A model generated the notes under the pieces. It was not told the DNA's origin. It saw nothing but the letters and a program-made list of their open reading frames with translations, and did not search any database. The position numbers were made by a program, and so were the translations under genes. A stretch of 10,516 nucleotides of DNA from Acidobacteriota bacterium (GTDB lineage Bacteria > Acidobacteriota > Terriglobia > Bryobacterales > Bryobacteraceae). Positions 1 to 7,007 of the stretch are shown piece by piece; positions within the stretch are counted from its first letter, which is position 1, and every line of letters begins with the position of its first letter. The stretch is from assembly GCA_016871135.1 (NCBI GenBank), contig VFZQ01000111.1, forward strand, positions 1 to 10,516. The letters are read 5' to 3'.

Positions 1-161
1 TCATCATACGCGGGCTCAAGCACCGAGACCACCGCCCATTTTCCATCGGGGCTAATCGCTGGCGAACTGACACGTTTCAATGTCCAGACGTCTTCATGAG
101 TAATCGGGCGCTTGGCGGAGAGGGACAACCCCGCCAAAGCAATGAATAGAGCAAAACGCAT
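1..161 (-). CDS. S9-family (prolyl oligopeptidase-like) secreted peptidase, N-terminal fragment
   Basis: Reading the minus strand from an ATG at 161 gives 53 codons that stay open to the window edge, so only the N-terminus is present. Residues 1-16 (MRFALFIALAGLSLSA) form a signal peptide. The segment after it contains ITHEDVWTLKRVSSPAISPDGKW, a pattern typical of the start of the beta-propeller (PD40/WD40-like repeats) in S9 peptidases such as acylaminoacyl peptidase and DPP IV relatives; the S-P-D-G-K-W part is the first propeller strand. The catalytic domain would lie outside the window, so activity cannot be judged. An in-frame ATG at 170 adds MGC, but 161 is preferred because a TATCAT hexamer ends 7 bases before it and the resulting signal peptide is cleaner. 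It is divergent from the sulfatase with about 24 bp between starts. Family call is by motif recognition from a short fragment. Confidence 0.72.
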   Translation of the reverse strand, partial: MRFALFIALAGLSLSAKRPITHEDVWTLKRVSSPAISPDGKWAVVSVLEPAYD

Positions 162-168
162 ACAGCCC

Positions 169-174
169 ATGATA
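169..174 (-). promoter_or_regulatory. putative -10 element of the peptidase gene (leaderless start)
   Basis: On the minus strand TATCAT matches the TATAAT consensus at 5 of 6 positions. It is followed by seven bases and then the ATG at 161. Transcription would start at or next to the A of the ATG. There is no Shine-Dalgarno sequence and no convincing -35 box upstream, where the DNA is already sulfatase coding sequence. Confidence 0.45.
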
Positions 175-178
175 GAAC
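170..178 (+). promoter_or_regulatory. putative extended -10 element of the sulfatase gene (leaderless start)
   Basis: TGATAGAAC reads as an extended -10 (TGn followed by TAGAAC, 4 of 6 matches). Seven bases separate it from the sulfatase ATG at 186. It shares bases 173-174 with the opposing minus-strand hexamer. No -35 box is visible in the peptidase coding sequence upstream. Confidence 0.4.
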
Positions 179-185
179 TGCTAGG

Positions 186-1502
186 ATGCTTTCACGGCGC
201 CAGTTCCTCGCCGCGGCGTCGGCCCTCGCCGCGCAGTCCGCCAGTCCCAATATCATTCTTGCGCTCGCCGACGATCAGGGCTGGGGCGATACTTCATACA
301 ACGGTCACCGAATTCTCTCCACGCCAACCCTCGACGAGATGGCCCGTGTCGGTATCCGTTTCGACCGATTCTATTCTGGCGCGCCGGTCTGTTCACCGAC
401 CCGGGGCAGCGCACTCACCGGCCGCCATCCCTATCGATACGGCATCTTTTCCGCCAACGCGGACAGCGGTGCCGACTCGCCTTCGAAATACGCACTTCCC
501 TCGCGCGAACAAACCATCGCCGAAATCTTGAAGCCGCGCGGCTATACCTCGGGGCACTTCGGCAAATGGCATCTCGGCGATTTCGCCGGGGAACGAAAGT
601 CCGCGCCAACCGACAACGGATTCGACGAATTCTTCTCGACGACCCGCAAAGTCGCTACTGTCGATCCCGAAGGCTACTGGACCGCCGCGGGCCGCATCCA
701 TGGCATCCAGGAAGGCGACGACTCCCGTGTGCTCATGGACCGCGCCATCGACTTCATCGAAAGAGCCGCCGCGCGCAAGCAGCCATTCCTCGCCGTCATC
801 TGGTTTCACGCGCCGCACGAGCCCGTCCTCGCCACACAACGCCATCGCGCGCCGTACTCGCAATATCCGATGAAAACCCAACACTTCTACGGCGCGATCG
901 CTGCTCTTGACGAGCAGATGGGCCGCCTGCGCGAAACGCTGCGTCATCTCAAGATCGAGCGCAACACAATGCTCTGGTATGCGAGCGACAACGGCCCCGA
1001 AGGCGACGCCCAGGTATCAAACTCGCCCGGCAACTCCGGCCCATTTCGGGGCCGCAAACGCAGCCTCTTCGAAGGCGGCATCCGTGTGCCCGCACTGCTC
1101 GAATGGCCCGCGAGACTCCCCGCTCCCCGCGTCATCAAAGCGGCCGCGTCGACGTCGGATTACATGCCTACGATCTGTGCCGCACTCGGAATCGCTCCGC
1201 CGAAACAACTCGACGGCATCAACCTGCTACCTATCCTGGACGGTAAACGCGCCGAACGTAACTCCCCCCTCGGATTCGAGACAATAGGCGATTCGCGCGG
1301 CTCACAGAAACTGGCTTGGATCGAAGATCGCTGGAAGCTTCTCTCCAATCTCAACGACACTCCCGACTCCCTCTTCGACCTCCTGAACGATCCCTCCGAA
1401 AAGATCGACCTCATCGCCAAGCATTCCGAGATCGCACACCGCCTGCGCGGCAAACTCGCTGACTGGCGTGCTTCGTGCACGCAAAGCCGCAGCGGCTTGT
1501 AG
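186..1502 (+). CDS. Tat-exported type I sulfatase (arylsulfatase family)
   Basis: A 438-residue sulfatase of the formylglycine-dependent alkaline-phosphatase superfamily, which hydrolyses sulfate esters outside the cytoplasm. The N-terminus has a twin-arginine motif (S3-R-R-Q-F-L8) and an Ala-rich stretch, so export in folded form is likely. The active-site signature is C69-S-P-T-R73 followed by G79-R80, with Cys69 the residue that is converted to formylglycine. Other expected residues are present: D29-D30 near the start of the fold, G126-K127-W128-H129, F207-H-A-P-H211, S267-D268-N269-G270 and K291 in FRGRKRSLFEGG. The enzyme therefore looks catalytically intact and of usual family length. 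Its maturation enzyme is not in this window. The substrate is unknown; polysaccharide or mucin-like sulfate esters are typical of the family. The stop codon lies 9 bp before the amidohydrolase start, so the two may be co-transcribed. Confidence 0.93.
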   Translation: MLSRRQFLAAASALAAQSASPNIILALADDQGWGDTSYNGHRILSTPTLDEMARVGIRFDRFYSGAPVCSPTRGSALTGRHPYRYGIFSANADSGADSPSKYALPSREQTIAEILKPRGYTSGHFGKWHLGDFAGERKSAPTDNGFDEFFSTTRKVATVDPEGYWTAAGRIHGIQEGDDSRVLMDRAIDFIERAAARKQPFLAVIWFHAPHEPVLATQRHRAPYSQYPMKTQHFYGAIAALDEQMGRLRETLRHLKIERNTMLWYASDNGPEGDAQVSNSPGNSGPFRGRKRSLFEGGIRVPALLEWPARLPAPRVIKAAASTSDYMPTICAALGIAPPKQLDGINLLPILDGKRAERNSPLGFETIGDSRGSQKLAWIEDRWKLLSNLNDTPDSLFDLLNDPSEKIDLIAKHSEIAHRLRGKLADWRASCTQSRSGL

Positions 1503-1505
1503 AAT
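1500..1505 (+). promoter_or_regulatory. putative -10 element of the amidohydrolase gene
   Basis: TAGAAT (5 of 6 to TATAAT), preceded by TTG, lies exactly six bases before the ATG at 1512. Its first three bases are the sulfatase stop codon. There is no Shine-Dalgarno sequence in the 9-bp gap, which favours a leaderless start over reinitiation. No matching -35 hexamer is visible. Confidence 0.45.
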
Positions 1506-1511
1506 CGTTGC

Positions 1512-3206
1512 ATGGTTCGCTATCTGTTCCTAACGGCCGCCGCGTTCGCCGCCGACGCCGATCTGATTCTTCACAACGGCAAGATTCTCACGGTCGATCG
1601 CAACTTCACCATCGCGCAGGCTATCGCGGTGAAGAACGGCAAGGTTGCGCGGGTGGGCGACAACGCAGGCGTGCTGAAGTCCGAACGCGGAACAAACACC
1701 CGTGTCGTCGACCTGCAGGGCAAGACCGTGTTGCCAGGCCTCATCGATTCTCACGTCCATGCCATCGGCGCTGGCTTGAGTGAGTGGAAGGTCAAGTTGC
1801 CGCCACTCGACTCGATTGGCGACATTCAGAACTTCATCAGGGAGCGAGCAAAGACAACACCCGCCGGCGATTGGATCGTCGTCCCGCGCACGCTGCCGCC
1901 GCGCCTGAAAGAGCAGCGCTTTCCGACAAAGCAAGATCTCGATGTTGTGACCACTCACCCGGTTGCCTTCGACGGTAGCTACGTCTGGTCGGCGAATACC
2001 CTCGGCTTGAAAGTCAGCGGCATCACGCGGGACACACCGAACCCGCCCGGCGGCGAAGTCGTCAAAGGCGCCGACGGAGAACCGAACGGCATTCTCCGCA
2101 ACGCCAATCGGCTGCTCAAAGGCATCCGCGACGAAGCAAAGTTCGGCGAGAACGAACGCATCGAGGCCCTCGAAACGATGCTCAAGTTGTATGCCGCTTC
2201 CGGCCTCACCACCGTCGGCGACCGCGCCGTCACCGCACCCGATGTCGCCACCTACCAATCGCTGAAGCAAGCCGGCCGGCTCTCCGTGCGAACGGTTCTC
2301 ACGTGGCGAATCGAGGCCGGAGGTAAGATCGAAGACATCGAGCGAGAGATCAACAGCCGCGATTGGACCACAAACAAAGGCGACGAGTGGCTCAAGTTCG
2401 GCACGTTCAAGGTCACCCTCGACGGTGGCCAATCGGTCGGCACCGCGTATCAACGAATGCCGTATGGGCCGTACGGCCGCCAACTCTACGGCCAGACAAA
2501 TCCCGACACGCGCGGCACGCTGTTCGTCGACAAGGAAAAACTGACGCGCATCTTTCGCGCCGCGCGGAACAAAGGCTGGCAATTGACATCGCACGCGCAA
2601 GGTGGTGGCGCGATCGACACGCTGCTTGACGCCTTCGAGGCGCTCGACAAAGAAAAATCGATCGCGCCGACGCGCTCGCACGTAATGCACGGCAGCTTCA
2701 TGAGTGACGAAGCGATCGCGCGCATGAAACGAATGGGCATCATCGCCGACGTGCAAGGCGGCTGGCTGCACTTCGACGTGCCCGCGCTCGAGAAGGTATT
2801 CGGCTATAAAAACATGCGCTACTTCTTCCCGCTGCAATCCTACTTGAAAGCGGGCATCGTCATCGCCGGCGGCAGCGACCACATGATCGGCCACGACAAG
2901 AACCGCGCCGTCAACCCCTACAATCCGTTCTTCAACATGTGGATGTCGATCACACGCCGCACGCGCGAAGGCGTCGAAGTGTACGCGGAGGAGAAGATCA
3001 CTCGAGAGCAGGCACTGCGCATGTATACCAACGGTTCTGCGTATCTGATGTTCTCGGAAAAACAACTCGGCTCGCTGGAATCGGGCAAATTCGCGGACTT
3101 CGTCGTCATTGAAGAGGACTTCCTCAAGTGCACCGACGACGCCTTCCGCAACATCGCGCCGAAGGCCACGGTGGTCGGCGGAAAAGCTGTCTTTGGCGCG
3201 CTATAA
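1512..3206 (+). CDS. secreted Amidohydrolase_3 family (YtcJ-like) metal-dependent hydrolase
   Basis: A 564-residue member of the amidohydrolase superfamily, Amidohydrolase_3 branch, which cleaves amide or related bonds using metal held in a TIM barrel. Residues 1-13 form a short signal peptide (hydrophobic core LFLTAAAFA), so it probably acts in the periplasm. An N-terminal beta-sandwich segment follows (DADLILHNGKILTVD). The metal motif is H81-V-H83 in PGLIDSHVHA. Other family landmarks are K300 in KVTLDGG, H361 (SHAQGGG), H393 (MHGSFM) and D456 in GGSDHM. The C-terminal sandwich strand closes with SGKFADFVVIEED. All expected metal ligands are visible, so it should be active. The substrate is not predictable; characterised relatives act on N-acyl amino acids and other amides. 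It starts 9 bp after the sulfatase stop and ends 62 bp before the receptor. Confidence 0.9.
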   Translation: MVRYLFLTAAAFAADADLILHNGKILTVDRNFTIAQAIAVKNGKVARVGDNAGVLKSERGTNTRVVDLQGKTVLPGLIDSHVHAIGAGLSEWKVKLPPLDSIGDIQNFIRERAKTTPAGDWIVVPRTLPPRLKEQRFPTKQDLDVVTTHPVAFDGSYVWSANTLGLKVSGITRDTPNPPGGEVVKGADGEPNGILRNANRLLKGIRDEAKFGENERIEALETMLKLYAASGLTTVGDRAVTAPDVATYQSLKQAGRLSVRTVLTWRIEAGGKIEDIEREINSRDWTTNKGDEWLKFGTFKVTLDGGQSVGTAYQRMPYGPYGRQLYGQTNPDTRGTLFVDKEKLTRIFRAARNKGWQLTSHAQGGGAIDTLLDAFEALDKEKSIAPTRSHVMHGSFMSDEAIARMKRMGIIADVQGGWLHFDVPALEKVFGYKNMRYFFPLQSYLKAGIVIAGGSDHMIGHDKNRAVNPYNPFFNMWMSITRRTREGVEVYAEEKITREQALRMYTNGSAYLMFSEKQLGSLESGKFADFVVIEEDFLKCTDDAFRNIAPKATVVGGKAVFGAL

Positions 3207-3253
3207 GCGCGCCGCAGTGCGAATCCAAATTGCCAGGAACGACTCCAGCCAAC

Positions 3254-3262
3254 TGTTACAAT
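3254..3262 (+). promoter_or_regulatory. extended -10 element of the TonB-dependent receptor gene
   Basis: TGTTACAAT is a full extended -10 (TGn plus TACAAT, 5 of 6). It is followed by six C residues and then the ATG at 3269, so the transcript would begin at the start codon. A TTGCCA hexamer at 3230-3235 resembles a -35 box, but the 21-bp spacer is longer than the usual 16-18 bp. No Shine-Dalgarno sequence is present. Confidence 0.55.
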
Positions 3263-3268
3263 CCCCCC

Positions 3269-6200
3269 ATGGGGCTGCAAAGGGTCTGGGTCGTGTTGCT
3301 CGTGGCAAGCGGTGCTTCGGCACAGGAAATAACCGCGACAATCACCGGCATTGTGACCGACGCTTCCGGCGCCGCAATCGCCGGAGCCGAGGTCGTCGCC
3401 ACGCACCTCGACACCGGCGCGACGCGCCGCACTAGGACCGCCGCCGAAGGCGAGTACACGCTCCCGTCCCTGCTCATCGGCAGTTATCGGGTCGATGTCA
3501 CCAAGACCGGCTTCAAGCCCGCGCGGCAGAACAGCATTGCCATTCACATCTCCGATCGTATTCGCGCCGACTTCAAGCTCAACGTCGGCGACGTCACGCA
3601 ATCGATCGACGTCGAAGACACCGCCTCGCTCATCTCCACCGAATCAAGCGAACATGGCGGCCTCATCTCTGGCGATCAGGTTCGCGAACTTCAACTTAAC
3701 GGCCGCAGCTTCATGTCGTTGATCGAACTGCTCCCCGGCGTCTCCTCCGATATGCCCGACCGCGTCGATCCCAATACGCCGCCCACCATTTCCATCAACG
3801 GCGCTCGCAATTCCGCCTCCGCCTTTAACATCGACGGCGGTACGAACTCCGACGTCATCGTCGGCTCCGGGTCGCTCAACACCTTCACAAGTGTCGACAC
3901 CATCGCCGAATTAAAAGTCGTCACGTCCACTTTTAGCGCGGAATACGGCCGCGGTGGTTTCTCCCAAGTCAACGTCGTTACTCGCGGCGGCACTCGGCTC
4001 TTCAAGGGCTCGCTCTATCACTTCGCGCGCAACGACGCTCTTGACGCCCGTGACTACCTCACCCGTCAAGTCCTTCCGCTCAAGCTCAACAACTTCGGCT
4101 ACAACTTCCACGGACCGCTCAACAAGAAACGCAACAGAACATTCTTCTTCTGGACGCAAGAATTCAATCGCATCCATACTCGCGGCGAGGCCGTCAATAC
4201 GCAGGTTCCAGAGGTCGCGCACCGCAACGGTGACTTCACCAATCTCGCCGCCACAGCTGTCGTTGATCCCGATACCCTCGCGCCCTGGCCGGACCGCACG
4301 ATCCCGCGAAGCCGCATTAATCCGATCGCCAAGAAACTCCTCGACAACTATCCCGCACCCAACTTCCGGGGCCCGGGCACGCTCAACTACACCAGCGCCA
4401 ACGGCGCTACGCAGTTCTGGCGCGAGTACATGCTGCGGCTCGATCACAATTTCTCCGAAACGTTCCGCATCTACGGGCGCACCACGTTTGACATCTCGGA
4501 CGTCAAGAACCCCTACGGTGGCTGGCAAACGGCTTCCGTAGCCACGCGTATCCCGGGCATCAATGCCACCGTCGCCAACGTCGACGGTCGCAATGTAAAT
4601 CTGAACATCACCAAAGTCATGCGGGCCGGCTGGCTGAGCGAGACGGTCGCCACCTACTCCGCGCGCCGGATTACGCTGGACCCCGCCAACCCCGAGGTCG
4701 ATCGCAAGTCGCTCGGCATCGATCTCCTCAAGCTGTTCGACAACGGTTCGAACACCATTCCCAATTTTTCGCTCGGCGGCAACTACGCCGTTCTCAACAT
4801 CGGCCGTCCCTGGCTGAAGAACCTGTTCAACTTTGATGTTTCTTCCAACATTACCCGCATCGGGGGCCAGCACACGATCAAGTTCGGCGTCGTCGCGGCC
4901 TACGGCGGCAATCGCGAGAACCCCACAGGCCCGCTCATCAATGGCCAGTACGCGTTCAACACCCAATTCAGCCGCCACCCGGTCGCTAACGCCCTGCTCG
5001 GTCTTCCTGCCACTTACAGCGAAGCCGAACGCCTGGTCGTTTCACACGCGCGCTTCGCCATGGTCGAAAGCTTCTTCCAGGACGACCTTCGCATCCATCC
5101 ACGACTCACTTTGAATATGGGCGTTCGTTACTCCAGCTACTTGAACCCATGGGATACGCGCAACGTTTTGACCAATTTCGTTCCCGAGTTGTTCGATCGC
5201 GCCAAGGCCGTCCGAATCAATCCGGCCAACGGACAACGCGTGCCCAACTCGGGCGATCCGCTCAACGGGCTTATCATCGCTGGAAAGAACTCGCCTTACG
5301 GAAAGAACATAACCAACAATCTTCACAACCTCTGGGCGCCGCGTTTCGGCTTTGCCTGGGACATCACTGGCCGCAAAAAGACCGCCCTCCGCGGCGGCTA
5401 CGGCATCAACTACACTCGTCCGTTGATCGGATCGTTCATCAATAATGCCTTCGACAATCCGCCCTTCAATCGGTCCGTCACCATCAATCTGCCGCCATTC
5501 ATGGACCCCTCCGGCGGCGGCGCCCTCGCCGGCGAACCCGCGCCAAGCCTCACCGTCATGGCAACACCGTTGCAGTCGCCATACGTGCAGCAATGGGGCC
5601 TCGGCATCGAACAGGAAATGGCGAAGCGATCCGTGTTGAAAGTCTCCTACCAGGCCAACAAGGGCACTCATCTTCTGCGCCCGATCAACCTGAACAATTC
5701 CGAGCCGCAACCGCCAACCCCTGGGATTAACGTCAACGCTCTCCGGCCGTATCAAGGCTACGGCAACATCACCGAACGCCAGCCCACGGCGAACTCCACC
5801 TACAACTCACTGCAAGTCAGCCTCAACCGCCGCATGTCGCGACAGTTGACGATCACGCTCGCTTACACATACTCCAAGAGCATCGACAACGCCTCCAGCG
5901 ACCGCGGCGGCGGCGACGTTCCGCCCGACACGAGCAACGCCCGCAAAGAACGCGGCGTCTCCGACTTCGACCGCACTCACATACTCACTTCGAGCTACAT
6001 CTACGAGCTGCCGAAACTCACGCGTCATCGGCAAACCGGCTGGTTCATCAACGGCTGGCAGTTCTCCGGCATCACGCGTATGAACTCCGGGCCCGCGTTC
6101 GACGTCGTCATGTCGACCGATGTCGCCGGTATCGGCGGAGCGCAGAATCAACGACCGCTTCTGATCGCGCCCGTTACATATCCGAAGACGGTCCAACAAT

Positions 6201-6517
6201 GGTTCAGCGTGAATTCGTTCGGTCGCCCGGCTACAGGTACCTTCGGAAATCTCGGTCGCAACACGCTGCGCCGCCCCGGCATCCATCGCTGGGATTCCGC
6301 CGTAATGAAACACTTCTACCCGTTCGAGTCCCGTGCCCGCTATTTCCAGTTCCGCGCCGAAGCGTTTAACTCGCCTAATCATCCCAGCTTTACGACCGTC
6401 GGCACGACGCTAACGACCACCACAACCGCCGTCGACCCCTCGCAGAACAGCTTCGGCGTCGTTACGGGCACGCGCGATGCTAGAGTATTACAGTTCGCCC
6501 TGAAACTCTATTTCTGA
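3269..6517 (+). CDS. TonB-dependent receptor with N-terminal carboxypeptidase-regulatory-like domain (Oar-like)
   Basis: A 1082-residue outer-membrane beta-barrel transporter of the large Oar-like type abundant in Acidobacteria. Residues 1-19 are a signal peptide ending ASA|Q. Residues about 21-107 form a CarboxypepD_reg-like beta-sandwich (ITGIVTDASGAAIAGAEV, later GEYTLPSLLIGSYRVDV). A plug domain follows from about 120 to 245, with DQVRELQLNGRSF and AEYGRGGFSQVNVVTRGG near its end. The remainder is barrel, rich in alternating aromatic strands (NFGYNFHGPL and others), and it ends FALKLYF with the terminal aromatic residue expected for outer-membrane insertion. The reading frame is open further upstream to 3128, but that extension lies inside the amidohydrolase gene and has no signal peptide, so 3269 is chosen. 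The transported ligand is unknown. No clear TonB box was recognised. The stop overlaps the ribosome binding site of the next gene. Confidence 0.92.
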   Translation: MGLQRVWVVLLVASGASAQEITATITGIVTDASGAAIAGAEVVATHLDTGATRRTRTAAEGEYTLPSLLIGSYRVDVTKTGFKPARQNSIAIHISDRIRADFKLNVGDVTQSIDVEDTASLISTESSEHGGLISGDQVRELQLNGRSFMSLIELLPGVSSDMPDRVDPNTPPTISINGARNSASAFNIDGGTNSDVIVGSGSLNTFTSVDTIAELKVVTSTFSAEYGRGGFSQVNVVTRGGTRLFKGSLYHFARNDALDARDYLTRQVLPLKLNNFGYNFHGPLNKKRNRTFFFWTQEFNRIHTRGEAVNTQVPEVAHRNGDFTNLAATAVVDPDTLAPWPDRTIPRSRINPIAKKLLDNYPAPNFRGPGTLNYTSANGATQFWREYMLRLDHNFSETFRIYGRTTFDISDVKNPYGGWQTASVATRIPGINATVANVDGRNVNLNITKVMRAGWLSETVATYSARRITLDPANPEVDRKSLGIDLLKLFDNGSNTIPNFSLGGNYAVLNIGRPWLKNLFNFDVSSNITRIGGQHTIKFGVVAAYGGNRENPTGPLINGQYAFNTQFSRHPVANALLGLPATYSEAERLVVSHARFAMVESFFQDDLRIHPRLTLNMGVRYSSYLNPWDTRNVLTNFVPELFDRAKAVRINPANGQRVPNSGDPLNGLIIAGKNSPYGKNITNNLHNLWAPRFGFAWDITGRKKTALRGGYGINYTRPLIGSFINNAFDNPPFNRSVTINLPPFMDPSGGGALAGEPAPSLTVMATPLQSPYVQQWGLGIEQEMAKRSVLKVSYQANKGTHLLRPINLNNSEPQPPTPGINVNALRPYQGYGNITERQPTANSTYNSLQVSLNRRMSRQLTITLAYTYSKSIDNASSDRGGGDVPPDTSNARKERGVSDFDRTHILTSSYIYELPKLTRHRQTGWFINGWQFSGITRMNSGPAFDVVMSTDVAGIGGAQNQRPLLIAPVTYPKTVQQWFSVNSFGRPATGTFGNLGRNTLRRPGIHRWDSAVMKHFYPFESRARYFQFRAEAFNSPNHPSFTTVGTTLTTTTTAVDPSQNSFGVVTGTRDARVLQFALKLYF

Positions 6518-6519
6518 GG
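6516..6519 (+). promoter_or_regulatory. ribosome binding site of the small downstream gene
   Basis: GAGG overlaps the receptor stop codon and lies 7 bases before the ATG at 6527. It supports that start and implies translation from the receptor transcript. It contrasts with the receptor itself, which has no such site. Confidence 0.6.
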
Positions 6520-6526
6520 TCCGGCC

Positions 6527-6946
6527 ATGGCTAAATTCGAAACTCTCAAAACACTCGAAGCGATCAAGGTCAACAAAAAGACCGGTATTCAACAATCGCA
6601 GCGTATCAATCTCTCGTTCGGCTCGATTATCGAGGATCCGTTCGAGGAGCGCGATTGCCTCCGATTCCTCCACCTCGGCGAGATGTACGACGTAAAGCTC
6701 TCCGAAATCACTGGCTACTACAAGGCAATCGGAGGTCCGGCCTCCGATCCCGCGCCCGTCCCGAAGGCTGAGCCCGCGGCGAAAAAACCCGAAGCGCCCG
6801 CCGGCCCATCGCTCAAATTCGAAACTCTGAAATCGAACATGACCGCTTCGCGCGCCAAAATTCCAGGGGGCTGGTTGGTCGCGATCGGCCATGGCGTCAC
6901 CTTCGTCCCCGACGAGAGCCACTACTGGGATGGAAATTCGATTTAG
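6527..6946 (+). CDS. small hypothetical protein with two short domains and a Pro/Ala linker
   Basis: A 139-residue protein that I do not recognise. It has no signal peptide or membrane segment, so it is probably cytoplasmic. Residues 1-67 contain a beta-rich section (RINLSFGSIIEDPFE, then LRFLHLGEMYDVKLSEI). Residues about 71-94 are a Pro/Ala/Lys linker. Residues 95-139 are a second section with IPGGWLVAIGHGVTFVPDE and ending HYWDGNSI. Both parts begin with the same hexapeptide KFETLK (residues 3-8 and 97-102), encoded by a 14-bp exact DNA repeat. It starts 9 bp after the receptor stop and ends before a strong terminator, so it is the last gene of the receptor transcript. Its steady codon use and good ribosome binding site support it as real. 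A role linked to the receptor is inference from position only. Confidence 0.75.
   Translation: MAKFETLKTLEAIKVNKKTGIQQSQRINLSFGSIIEDPFEERDCLRFLHLGEMYDVKLSEITGYYKAIGGPASDPAPVPKAEPAAKKPEAPAGPSLKFETLKSNMTASRAKIPGGWLVAIGHGVTFVPDESHYWDGNSI
6533..6546 (+). repeat. 14-bp direct repeat, copy 1
   Basis: AAATTCGAAACTCT occurs here and again at 6815-6828 in the same reading frame of the small protein gene. It encodes the KFETL part of the KFETLK hexapeptide. After one mismatch the next three bases (AAA) also agree. Confidence 0.8.
6815..6828 (+). repeat. 14-bp direct repeat, copy 2
   Basis: Second exact copy of the repeat at 6533-6546, in frame, opening the C-terminal section of the small protein just after the Pro/Ala linker. 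Confidence 0.8.
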
Positions 6947-6960
6947 CTCTCCACGCAACG

Positions 6961-6994
6961 GCAAGAGCCGCCGCTTGGCGGCTCTTGCTTCTTC
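6961..6994 (+). terminator. rho-independent terminator between converging genes
   Basis: A perfect 12-bp GC-rich stem (GCAAGAGCCGCC paired with GGCGGCTCTTGC, positions 6961-6972 and 6977-6988) with a 4-base loop GCTT is followed by TTCTTC. It lies 14 bp after the small gene and 14-20 bp beyond the end of the converging pseudopilin gene, so the stem may stop transcription from both sides. The T tract is better on the plus strand. Confidence 0.82.
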
Positions 6995-7007
6995 TCAACG
7001 GAGCTGG

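Noticed and set aside
1530..3065. 511-residue open frame on the minus strand opposite the amidohydrolase
   Set aside because: The plus-strand product has all metal-binding motifs and a signal peptide. The antisense product has no recognisable motif and is the expected by-product of high third-position GC.
3128..3268. Upstream extension of the receptor reading frame
   Set aside because: It lies inside the amidohydrolase gene, is Arg/Cys-rich, and would bury the clear signal peptide that begins at 3269.
3911..4978. 355-residue antisense open frame opposite the TonB receptor
   Set aside because: Val/Gly/Asp/Glu-rich composition without motifs; a codon-bias shadow of the receptor gene.
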